Shown piece after piece: positions 1-6,599 of a stretch of 40,772 nucleotides of DNA (position 1 is the first letter of the stretch; every line of letters starts with the position of its first letter). Below the pieces are notes generated by a model that saw only the letters and a list, made by a program, of their open reading frames with translations, had not been told where the DNA came from and made no database searches. Source of the DNA: Bacillota bacterium (GTDB lineage Bacteria > Bacillota > Bacilli > Alicyclobacillales > SLC66); NCBI GenBank assembly GCA_026627155.1, contig JAPNUJ010000011.1:3013-43784 (forward strand), written 5' to 3'. The translations under genes and the position numbers were made by a program.

Positions 1-1436
1 ATGTCCACGGCGGCCCGGAAGTAGTCTGCGTGGCGGCCGTGTAGCAGCAAGGTCATGTAGCCGCCATAGCTGCCACCGATCACGAACAGCCGCTCCCGAT
101 CGGCCAATCCCTTGGCCAGCAGGTAGTCGATGCCGGCAATCATGTCTTGTCTGGGCCCGCCGCCCCAGTCGCGCTCGATCATCTTCGTGAATTCAGCCCC
201 ATACCCTGTGCTGCCGCGATAGTTGGCTTGGAAGATGTCGTACCCTTCGGACAGAAGAAACTGATACAGGGACCAAAAATACTTTCGGTCGGCCGCTTGC
301 GGACCCCCGTGGGGGAAGATGAGGGTATGTCCGTTTCGTCTTGCCGGCTGGGCGCGCCAAAGCAGCGCCTCGATCTCGAGACCATCGAAGGAAGGATAGT
401 GTACGGTTTGCGCTCGAACGAGACTGTCGCTCGACACCCCCACGACCTTGGCGTTCGTCAACTGCGTCCACGAGCCGTCGAGCTCTCTCCGGTACAGATT
501 GGTCGGCTGGTCTTCGCGGGTGAAGCTGGCATAGAGTCGGCCGCTCTGGTGCAAAGTCATACCAAAGCAGACGGTTCCGGGGAACTCGATGCGAGTACAA
601 ACGCCCGTTGCTAGGTCCCCTTCGAACAAGGCGTCTTCGACGCCTTGTTCCGCAATAAAATAGATGCGACTCTGGTCGTTTGCTTTCACCTGACTCACGT
701 CCGCGCCGGGCACGTCGAACAGCTTGGCAAAACGCCGTGAAGGGATGTCAAATGTCGCCACATAGCTGTGCGACGCGCCATAGTTGGTGACGAAGACGAG
801 GGTGTTCGCATCGACGTACTGTGTCGAATACGTGACTTGTGAGAGGCTGTGATCCGGCGTCAGGCAGATGGGCTCCCCTGCCACGACGACATACGACAGG
901 ACAAATGTGTTGCTGAACTCGTGCCCGTAAGTAAACGAAGAGCGATCCGGAGCGATCGAATCGAATGCGGTCGTCGTCGCCTGGCCCTCGTGAATCATCT
1001 GCTCCAGTCCGGTCTCGAGATCGTAGTGGTACAAGTTCATGAACTGGGGGTTTTCTTTGTCGGACGTGTAATAAAGGTGCTGGCCGTCGCGTGAGAGGTC
1101 GCCAAAGAGATGCCGCTTGCCGCTCGCGATGCAAACGGGTTGCAGTGCTCCGCCGGTCGGTGAGATTGCGTAGATCTGTGTGCACTCATCGCCATCATGG
1201 TCAAACCCCACGAGTATGTATCGTCCCAACGGATCAAATCGCACAAAAGCGGGGGCTTGGTCCTGGTATGTGAGCGCGTAGGGGAAGGTGTTCGGAAGAT
1301 CCATGCCCCAGACGTTATACTTGCCACTGAGGTTGGTGGCAAATGCGATGCGCGTCTCGTCGGCGCTTACGGCAAACGTGCCGACGGCGTATGTGCGGTA
1401 AAACTCTTCAAGTCCGGGCGGTGCGAACTCGAGCAT
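1..1436 (-). CDS. S9 family peptidase (acylaminoacyl-peptidase type), 3' end outside window
   Basis: The minus strand is open from the ATG at 1436 to the window edge, giving 478 residues without a stop. The first ~330 residues read as a beta-propeller (repeated short strands with motifs such as 'LSRDGQHLYYTSD'). They are followed by an alpha/beta-hydrolase domain with 'FPHGGPQ' (oxyanion region), 'NYRGSTGYG' and the nucleophile motif GGSYGGYM, with Ser at about residue 456. This order is typical of S9C acylaminoacyl peptidases, cytoplasmic serine enzymes that release N-terminal residues from short peptides. Such proteins are about 600-670 residues, so the Asp and His of the triad lie outside the window. 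A GGGGGG-rich ribosome site lies just upstream of the ATG. No signal peptide is visible. The family is secure; the exact substrate is not. Confidence 0.9.
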   Translation of the reverse strand, partial: MLEFAPPGLEEFYRTYAVGTFAVSADETRIAFATNLSGKYNVWGMDLPNTFPYALTYQDQAPAFVRFDPLGRYILVGFDHDGDECTQIYAISPTGGALQPVCIASGKRHLFGDLSRDGQHLYYTSDKENPQFMNLYHYDLETGLEQMIHEGQATTTAFDSIAPDRSSFTYGHEFSNTFVLSYVVVAGEPICLTPDHSLSQVTYSTQYVDANTLVFVTNYGASHSYVATFDIPSRRFAKLFDVPGADVSQVKANDQSRIYFIAEQGVEDALFEGDLATGVCTRIEFPGTVCFGMTLHQSGRLYASFTREDQPTNLYRRELDGSWTQLTNAKVVGVSSDSLVRAQTVHYPSFDGLEIEALLWRAQPARRNGHTLIFPHGGPQAADRKYFWSLYQFLLSEGYDIFQANYRGSTGYGAEFTKMIERDWGGGPRQDMIAGIDYLLAKGLADRERLFVIGGSYGGYMTLLLHGRHADYFRAAVD

Positions 1437-1484
1437 GAAAATCCCCCCTCTTCATGTAATGGTGTCACTTTACCATCTGTGCTC

Positions 1485-1622
1485 TCAGTTTACCAGACTG
1501 TGGCCCACTCCACGCGATACGGAATCAAAGTTTGCGGGATTCAGGGCCAGACCGATTTTGATACCCACAATGAACAAAATGATGACGGCAGCTACAATCA
1601 GGACGATCTTGAGGCGTTTCAC
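1485..1622 (-). CDS. small single-span membrane protein (45 aa), unknown function
   Basis: A GTG start at 1622 is preceded by GGAAGGGA at 7-base spacing. It gives a 45-residue protein beginning VKRLKIVLIV, with one hydrophobic helix (about residues 5-27) after a short basic N-terminus and a short polar tail. The longer reading in this frame runs back through the tRNA-Pro gene and cannot be right. The gene lies between the tRNA terminator and the S9 peptidase on the same strand, so it could be read with the peptidase. I do not recognise the family. The good ribosome site and clean membrane segment support it, but its small size leaves doubt. Confidence 0.5.
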   Translation of the reverse strand: MKRLKIVLIVAAVIILFIVGIKIGLALNPANFDSVSRGVGHSLVN

Positions 1623-1674
1623 GGAGACATCCCTTCCACATGTGAATTCGTGACATATGACGTTTCTGACGCAC

Positions 1675-1715
1675 AAAACCGGATGGCGACCCTTGACAGG
1701 TGACCATCCGGTTTT
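1675..1715 (-). terminator. intrinsic terminator after tRNA-Pro
   Basis: A perfect 12-bp inverted repeat (AAAACCGGATGG at 1675-1686 and CCATCCGGTTTT at 1704-1715) with a 17-base loop. It lies just downstream of the tRNA on the minus strand. The arm ends give an A-run and a T-run, so it could work in both directions. Confidence 0.75.
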
Positions 1716-1738
1716 GCAATCAACAGCGGGCTTTCTAG

Positions 1739-1815
1739 TGGTCGGAGTTACAGGATTCGAACCTGTGGCCTCCTGCTCCCAAGGCAGGCGCGCTACCAAG
1801 CTGCGCTAAACTCCG
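1739..1815 (-). tRNA. tRNA-Pro (anticodon TGG)
   Basis: On the minus strand, the acceptor arms CGGAGTT and AACTCCG pair over 7 bp. The D arm, anticodon stem CCTGC/GCAGG with loop CTTGGGA, and T arm with GGTTCGAATCC are all present. The loop gives anticodon TGG (proline). Discriminator A and an encoded CCA end the 77-nt gene. Confidence 0.97.
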
Positions 1816-1864
1816 GTACGGACAAGGTTCTCATGCATGCCGCCACCTGATCTCAACAAAAGTG

Positions 1865-1870
1865 AGTATA
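1865..1870 (-). promoter_or_regulatory. -10 box for tRNA-Pro
   Basis: TATACT on the minus strand, about 50 bases upstream of the mature tRNA 5' end. I see no convincing -35 hexamer at the usual distance, so only the -10 element is called. Confidence 0.45.
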
Positions 1871-2046
1871 GCACAAAATCGTGCGAGGCGAAAGTCCCTT
1901 TGCCGGTGGCGCTCTCATTTTTCTTTATGTCACCGTTACGAAATTGAAATAATTTATTCATCATAACTCAAGGTCCTGTTAAGGTTGGCCGTCTAGACTT
2001 AGGTGCAGAGGACAAACAATCCCTCATCTACACGCAGGAGGCGCTC

Positions 2047-2673
2047 ATGGAAGAGGTTCGCAACGTGACATGGCATCAGATGACGGTATCCCGGCAGACA
2101 AGAGAACTGGTGCAAGGGCATCGGAGCGGTGTGGTTTGGTTTACTGGTTTGTCGGGTGCGGGCAAGTCGACCTTGGCCAACGCTCTGGAACTCGAGTTGG
2201 CGCGTCGCGGCATTCGGACGTATCTGCTGGATGGTGACAACGTCCGACACGGAATCAACCAAGACCTTGGTTTCTCCATCTCAGACCGGCAGGAGAACAT
2301 TCGCCGTGTGAGTCACCTCGCAAAACTGTTCGTGGACGCGGGCGTGGTCGTGATCACGGCGATGATTTCACCGCTTCGGGCAGATCGCCGGATGGCCCGA
2401 GAACTGTTTGCGAAGGATGAGTTTATTGAAGTTTTCGTGGACTGTCCGCTCGACGTGTGTATCTCCCGAGACCCCAAGGGGCTGTATCAAAAAGCGCAAA
2501 GTGGCCTGATCAGGGATTTTACGGGGATCAGTTCGCCCTACGAGCGGCCCGAGTTCCCGGAGATCACCATTCCGACCGATACGATGAGTGTCGAGCAAGC
2601 CGTCGCAAGGATGCAGGCGGACGTGTTGCAGCGTATAGAGATTCGGCATGGGGTGGGTTGCAAACAAGCGTAA
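2047..2673 (+). CDS. cysC: adenylyl-sulfate (APS) kinase
   Basis: Phosphorylates adenosine 5'-phosphosulfate with ATP to give PAPS, the universal sulfate donor. The 208-residue protein has the P-loop GLSGAGKST (residues 34-42), then '[10 protein letters not shown]' and 'ENIRRV' of the APS-binding site, 'ISPLRADR', and the lid-region 'KGLYQKA' and 'FTGISSPYE'. All are diagnostic of CysC. Length is normal for the stand-alone enzyme. ATG at 2047 follows AGGAGG at good spacing. It is the first gene of a same-strand run with sat, an NrnA-like phosphoesterase and a sulfotransferase, so the PAPS made here is probably used at least partly for sulfation. Confidence 0.95.
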   Translation: MEEVRNVTWHQMTVSRQTRELVQGHRSGVVWFTGLSGAGKSTLANALELELARRGIRTYLLDGDNVRHGINQDLGFSISDRQENIRRVSHLAKLFVDAGVVVITAMISPLRADRRMARELFAKDEFIEVFVDCPLDVCISRDPKGLYQKAQSGLIRDFTGISSPYERPEFPEITIPTDTMSVEQAVARMQADVLQRIEIRHGVGCKQA

Positions 2674-2738
2674 GTCCATAGCGCACAGACTGAGCCATCA
2701 GCTACGGAGTCCAATTTGCGAGAAAAGGGGAATGAGAT

Positions 2739-3962
2739 TTGGCTGTCAACCTGCCGCACGGTGGCGTTCTCGTCAACCGGCTGTTTTGTTCTGATCGATT
2801 CGAGCTTGAGGTCGACTTCGCTCTGGCTAAAAGGGAAAGGGATGCGCGACTGGAACCTGGACAAGTCATTTTAGGGGCGGCAGGGTCCAAAGCGGTGATC
2901 GTCGACGAGACGACACTGTCGGACTTGGCGCAGATCGCCATGGGGGCATTTTCACCCCTGACCGGATTTATGGGGGAAGCGGATTATCGTTCAGTCGTGG
3001 AGTCGATGCGTCTGGACAGTGGGCTCGTATGGTCGATGCCGGTGGTGTTGCCGTTGACTGAAGAGGCGGCAGAGGCACTGGCGCTCGACGATGTGGTCAT
3101 CCTGTGCGATCAGGATCTACGACCGCGTGCCTCTATGACGGTAGAGAGCCTTTACAGGCCGTCCTTGGCGTCTGATGTGGTGCGGATCTACGGTACGGGG
3201 GACGTTGCCCATCCCGGCGTTCGCAGCACACTGTCACGTGGCGTCGTGTATGCTGGCGGACCCGTACGCGTGCTGGCCCTGGAGGATTCCCCGCCTTTTG
3301 CCGAGTACTCTCATACGCCGGTCATGGCGAGGGCGCTTTTTGCCGAACGCGGCTGGCGCACCATCGTTGGCTTTCAGACCCGCAACCCGATTCATCGGGC
3401 CCATGAGTACATTCAAAAGTGCGCGTTAGAGACGGTAGACGGCCTCTACGTCCACCCCTTGATTGGTCCAACCAAAGAAGACGATGTGCCGGGTCCTCTT
3501 CGCATGAAGGCCTATGAGGCGATCCTACGTCACTATTATCCGGCGGACCGCACACTTCTGGGTGCCTATAGCGCGGCGATGCGCTATGCAGGACCTCGCG
3601 AAGCCGTCATGCACGCGCTCGTCCGCAAGAACTTCGGCTGCACGCACTTTATCGTGGGGCGCGATCACGCTGGGGTGGGGAACTACTATGGAACGTACGC
3701 GGCGCAAGAGATTTTCACACGCTTTTCTCAGGATGAGATCGGGATTATCCCTGTGTTTTTCGAGCACGCCTTCTATTGCAAACGCTGCGCTGGCATGGCG
3801 ACCACCAAGACGTGTCCGCATGCGGAGAGTGAACGCGTGACCCTATCGGGAACGCGAGTCCGTGCCATGCTGACACAGGGCATCGCGCCGCCACCTGAGT
3901 TTAGCCGCCCCGAGGTCGTCGCGGTTCTGATGGAACATTACGCAGCGTACGCGACCTCCTGA
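2739..3962 (+). CDS. sat: sulfate adenylyltransferase (ATP sulfurylase)
   Basis: Makes APS and pyrophosphate from ATP and sulfate, the first step of sulfate activation. The 407-residue protein shows 'QTRNPIHRAHEY' (catalytic HxxH loop), 'GRDHAGVGNYYG', the cysteine-bearing 'FYCKRCAGMATTKTCPH' segment and 'LSGTRVRAML', all characteristic of the Bacillus-type monofunctional enzyme. Start is TTG at 2739 with AAAGGGG upstream; length then matches the family. It lies 65 bases after cysC on the same strand and feeds it directly. There is no fused APS kinase domain. Confidence 0.95.
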   Translation: MAVNLPHGGVLVNRLFCSDRFELEVDFALAKRERDARLEPGQVILGAAGSKAVIVDETTLSDLAQIAMGAFSPLTGFMGEADYRSVVESMRLDSGLVWSMPVVLPLTEEAAEALALDDVVILCDQDLRPRASMTVESLYRPSLASDVVRIYGTGDVAHPGVRSTLSRGVVYAGGPVRVLALEDSPPFAEYSHTPVMARALFAERGWRTIVGFQTRNPIHRAHEYIQKCALETVDGLYVHPLIGPTKEDDVPGPLRMKAYEAILRHYYPADRTLLGAYSAAMRYAGPREAVMHALVRKNFGCTHFIVGRDHAGVGNYYGTYAAQEIFTRFSQDEIGIIPVFFEHAFYCKRCAGMATTKTCPHAESERVTLSGTRVRAMLTQGIAPPPEFSRPEVVAVLMEHYAAYATS

Positions 3963-4001
3963 ATGCGCCACTCGGAGTTTCGAAAAGGAGGTGAGGGAGA
4001 C

Positions 4002-5057
4002 ATGACGATCGCGGTCCCGATGGACCAAGTTTGCGCACGCCTCTTGGCGGCAGATGACCTGCACCTGATCACCCACGTCCGTGGTGACGCGGACTCGGCC
4101 ACAGTGTACGCCCTCGCGCTCGCCCTGCGCTCATTGGGAAAACGGGTGACGGTGGCGCACGATTTGCCCGCATCCTTGCAGTGGCTGATTCCAGCGGCGC
4201 CGTTTGCCGAAGAGGCTGCGGCATCCGCGTTGGTTGTGGCCTTGGATACCGGGAACTTTGCGCGTCTGGCCCTGAGTCGGCAAGAGCGCGCGAAGGTGGC
4301 GGACCGGATCGCGCGGTATGGGCGAGAGGACGCCGTGCCAGCTGATGCCTGGCGAGACGTTCGCAGCATCGATGTCGTGGTCGATCATCACGCGTCCAAT
4401 CCCGGATATGGAGACATCAACTGGGTTGACCCAGAGTCCAGTTCAACTGCGGAGATGCTTGTCACGCTCCTTCAAGAAGTGGAGCTACGGGTCGGTTTAA
4501 CACTCTTTACGGATGACGTAGTTCATACCTTATTCACCGGAATCGTGTCAGACACCCAGTGGTTCAGACGCGATACGCGCGCGGCCACGTATCACGCCGC
4601 TGCGTATCTCGAGTCACGCGCACGCTTGGACAAAGTGGCGTTGTCGGAGCAACTGGAGACCCGTTCCGTTGCCAGTTTTGTGCTCGGGACGGCCTTGCGG
4701 CGAAACCTGAAAAACGAGGACGACGTGGTGTCGTCCGTGATCTGGCAGGTGGAGGTGAGGGCAGCGGGTGCGTCGAATGACGACGCCGCCCAACTGACTG
4801 AGGAGTTGGAGCGACTTCCCGGACGTGTCTACTTGTTGTTTCTTGAGTTGTCCGAACGCGAGATACGGGTTCGACTGCGTGGCCGGGGTGTTGTGATTCT
4901 GCCCTTGGCGCAGAAGTTCGGGGGTGGGGGGCATGACTATCGCGCGGGCGTCACGCTGACAGACCGAAGTCAGATCCACACGCTGCGCACGGCCGCCGCG
5001 CAGCTGCTCGCGTCGTCCCGCGGCCCTGCTGAGTCCGACCCAGGGAGAGGAGTTTGA
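4002..5057 (+). CDS. DHH/DHHA1 phosphoesterase, NrnA-like (nanoRNase / PAP phosphatase)
   Basis: NrnA enzymes degrade short oligoribonucleotides and dephosphorylate pAp, the by-product of PAPS use. Visible motifs: 'RGDADS' near residue 30, 'ALDTGNFARL', the DHH signature 'VVVDHHASNPGYGD', 'GIVSDTQWFR', and the C-terminal DHHA1 signature 'GGGGHDYRAG'. ATG 4002 is chosen because AAAGGAGGTGAGG lies just upstream; the frame opens earlier at 3963 but without a good site. About 20 extra residues (charged, 'RIARYGREDAVPADAW') sit between the ALDT and DHH motifs, which is unusual. Its place between the PAPS-making genes and the PAPS-using sulfotransferase argues for PAP clearance as its main job here (inference). 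Confidence 0.85.
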   Translation: MTIAVPMDQVCARLLAADDLHLITHVRGDADSATVYALALALRSLGKRVTVAHDLPASLQWLIPAAPFAEEAAASALVVALDTGNFARLALSRQERAKVADRIARYGREDAVPADAWRDVRSIDVVVDHHASNPGYGDINWVDPESSSTAEMLVTLLQEVELRVGLTLFTDDVVHTLFTGIVSDTQWFRRDTRAATYHAAAYLESRARLDKVALSEQLETRSVASFVLGTALRRNLKNEDDVVSSVIWQVEVRAAGASNDDAAQLTEELERLPGRVYLLFLELSEREIRVRLRGRGVVILPLAQKFGGGGHDYRAGVTLTDRSQIHTLRTAAAQLLASSRGPAESDPGRGV

Positions 5058-5950
5058 CGGTGTTACCCAACTTTTTAGTGGTCGGTGCTGCGAAGTCAGG
5101 CACCAGTTCCATCGATCGGTATCTGGGGCAACATCCCGATGTCTACATGCCTCCGAAAAAGGAAGCGCACTATTTCTCGAAGGCGAGCTTCCCGGATCGT
5201 TTCACTGGGCCAGGAGACGACGGAATGAACATGGAGACCATCGGGTCGCTGGATCGCTATGAGAGTCTGTTTGATGACGTTTGCGACCAGAAGGCCATCG
5301 GCGAGTCCTCAGCCTTCTATTTATATTATCCTGAGACCGCAGAGCGAATCGCCGCTGTGAACCCGGAGATGAAGATCGTCATCGTACTGCGCAACCCCGT
5401 GGAGCGGGCGTTCTCGGCCTACATGTATCTGATGCGAGATGAGCGTGAGACGTTATCCTTTGAAGCTGGGCTGGCGGCGGAGGAAGAGCGTCGTCGCCAA
5501 AACTTTGAACCCATGTGGCTGTACAGAGAGTTAGGGCTGTATGCAGAGCAGGTGCGCAGGTACCTCGACGTGTTTGGCCCAAATCAGGTCAAAGTGATCC
5601 TGTATGATGAGTTCGCGCGCGACAACGCAGGGATCATGGCCGACCTGTTTTCCTTTCTCGGGGTGCGGACGGACTTTCCCATCGACACATCGATCCGTTA
5701 CAATGAGTCAGGTAAGCCGAAGTCGCGTGCTCTCTTCAACTTTGTCGCCAAACCGAACCTGCTTAAAGAGATGGTCAAACCGTTTGTTCCGCTGGCCGTT
5801 CGAGAACGCTTGGGCAATCGGGCTAAGTCCATGATCCTCGAGCGCGTCGACATGGATTTTTCGACCAGGGCTGAACTCAAAGCGTTCTACAGCCAGGACA
5901 TTCGCTCGTTGCAAACCCTGCTGGGCCGGGATCTGAGTCGTTGGCTCTAA
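5054..5950 (+). CDS. PAPS-dependent sulfotransferase
   Basis: Transfers sulfate from PAPS to an acceptor I cannot identify. The 298-residue protein begins with the 5'-phosphosulfate loop 'GAAKSGTSSIDRYL' and 'HPDVYMPPKKEAHYF'. The 3'-phosphate-binding motif follows as 'IVIVLRNPVERAFSAY', then 'GLYAEQVRRYLDVFG' and 'VKVILYDEF', the standard layout of bacterial sulfotransferase-domain proteins related to heparan sulfate sulfotransferases. There is no signal peptide or membrane span, so it should act in the cytosol. TTG at 5054 overlaps the stop of the phosphoesterase gene, with GGGAGAGGAG ahead, so translational coupling is likely. Confidence 0.9.
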   Translation: MTVLPNFLVVGAAKSGTSSIDRYLGQHPDVYMPPKKEAHYFSKASFPDRFTGPGDDGMNMETIGSLDRYESLFDDVCDQKAIGESSAFYLYYPETAERIAAVNPEMKIVIVLRNPVERAFSAYMYLMRDERETLSFEAGLAAEEERRRQNFEPMWLYRELGLYAEQVRRYLDVFGPNQVKVILYDEFARDNAGIMADLFSFLGVRTDFPIDTSIRYNESGKPKSRALFNFVAKPNLLKEMVKPFVPLAVRERLGNRAKSMILERVDMDFSTRAELKAFYSQDIRSLQTLLGRDLSRWL

Positions 5951-5980
5951 AGTTCTTTTGAAAACACTGGAGGGAGTTTA

Positions 5981-6511
5981 GTGTCCTCTGACACTCGCTC
6001 CGGCAACGCTGTGCGCGGCTTGTATGAACAGTTTGGCGTAGATGCCTACTATGAACACCACGGCGGAGACTACGCCAATCCGCACGAACGACACGTTCAG
6101 TCGCTTGTGCGACAGGCCGACGCTCTCGGTGTGCTGGGAGATCGCGTGCTCGACTTGTGTTGCGGCAGCGGCGAAGTGACTCGCTGTCTCCCGCATCGCG
6201 ACTGTACAGGCGTTGATCCGTACCTGGGATGGCTCTATAGCGAGCGAACAGGGAGGCCGGTCTTTGACTGGTCTTTTCGCGATATGGCCATGGACAGACT
6301 GACGGGCCAGTATGACAGCGTCATCTGCAGTTTTGCGCTGCACTTGTGCCCTATGTCGCTTTTGCCCCAAGTTCTTTGGAACCTGAGCCGCTTGTCCGCA
6401 ACGCTCGTGGTCCTGTCTCCACACAAGCGGCCAGACTGCGACGGCCTGGCGCCGTGGACGTGCGTGCATGAGGCGGTCGAGGAGCGCGTCCGCATGCGTA
6501 TCTATCTCTAA
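5981..6511 (+). CDS. small class I SAM-dependent methyltransferase-like protein
   Basis: The 176-residue protein has motif I 'VLDLCCGSGEVT' followed by 'CTGVDPYLGWL' (acidic loop) and 'YDSVICSFALHLC', the fold-defining parts of a class I methyltransferase. It lacks the longer C-terminal strands of most such enzymes, so it is on the short side. GTG at 5981 has GGAGGGAG nearby. It lies 30 bases after the sulfotransferase on the same strand and is probably the last gene of the operon; a role in modifying the sulfated product is possible but unproven. Substrate unknown. Confidence 0.75.
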   Translation: MSSDTRSGNAVRGLYEQFGVDAYYEHHGGDYANPHERHVQSLVRQADALGVLGDRVLDLCCGSGEVTRCLPHRDCTGVDPYLGWLYSERTGRPVFDWSFRDMAMDRLTGQYDSVICSFALHLCPMSLLPQVLWNLSRLSATLVVLSPHKRPDCDGLAPWTCVHEAVEERVRMRIYL

Positions 6512-6519
6512 ATAACGAC

Positions 6520-6568
6520 GTAGCCGCCTATTCTTTCCGCAGGCGGTGGCGCGTGAGCGCTAGGCTAC
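6520..6568 (+). other. compact three-way RNA fold upstream of the PAS-GGDEF-EAL gene
   Basis: In the 88-base gap there is an outer stem GTAGCC/GGCTAC (6520-6525 with 6563-6568). It encloses GCCT/AGGC (6526-6529 with 6541-6544) and GCGC-GTGA-GCGC (6549-6560). A competing hairpin CCGCCT/AGGCGG is also possible. It could be a 5'-UTR element or simply an end-of-operon structure; there is no adjacent T-run. Function unassigned. Confidence 0.35.
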
Positions 6569-6599
6569 CGGCGACTTCGGAGCGAAGAAGGATTTTTAG

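Noticed and set aside
147..614. Plus-strand open frames across the first 1.4 kb
   Set aside because: They are shadows of the minus-strand S9 peptidase, which shows clear family motifs.
1623..1799. Longer frame extending the 45-residue membrane protein upstream
   Set aside because: It would translate the tRNA-Pro gene and the terminator; the GTG at 1622 has its own ribosome site.
1816..2046. Riboswitch upstream of the sulfate operon
   Set aside because: No SAM, T-box or other known leader signature is recognisable in these 231 bases, and no convincing -35/-10 pair could be fixed.
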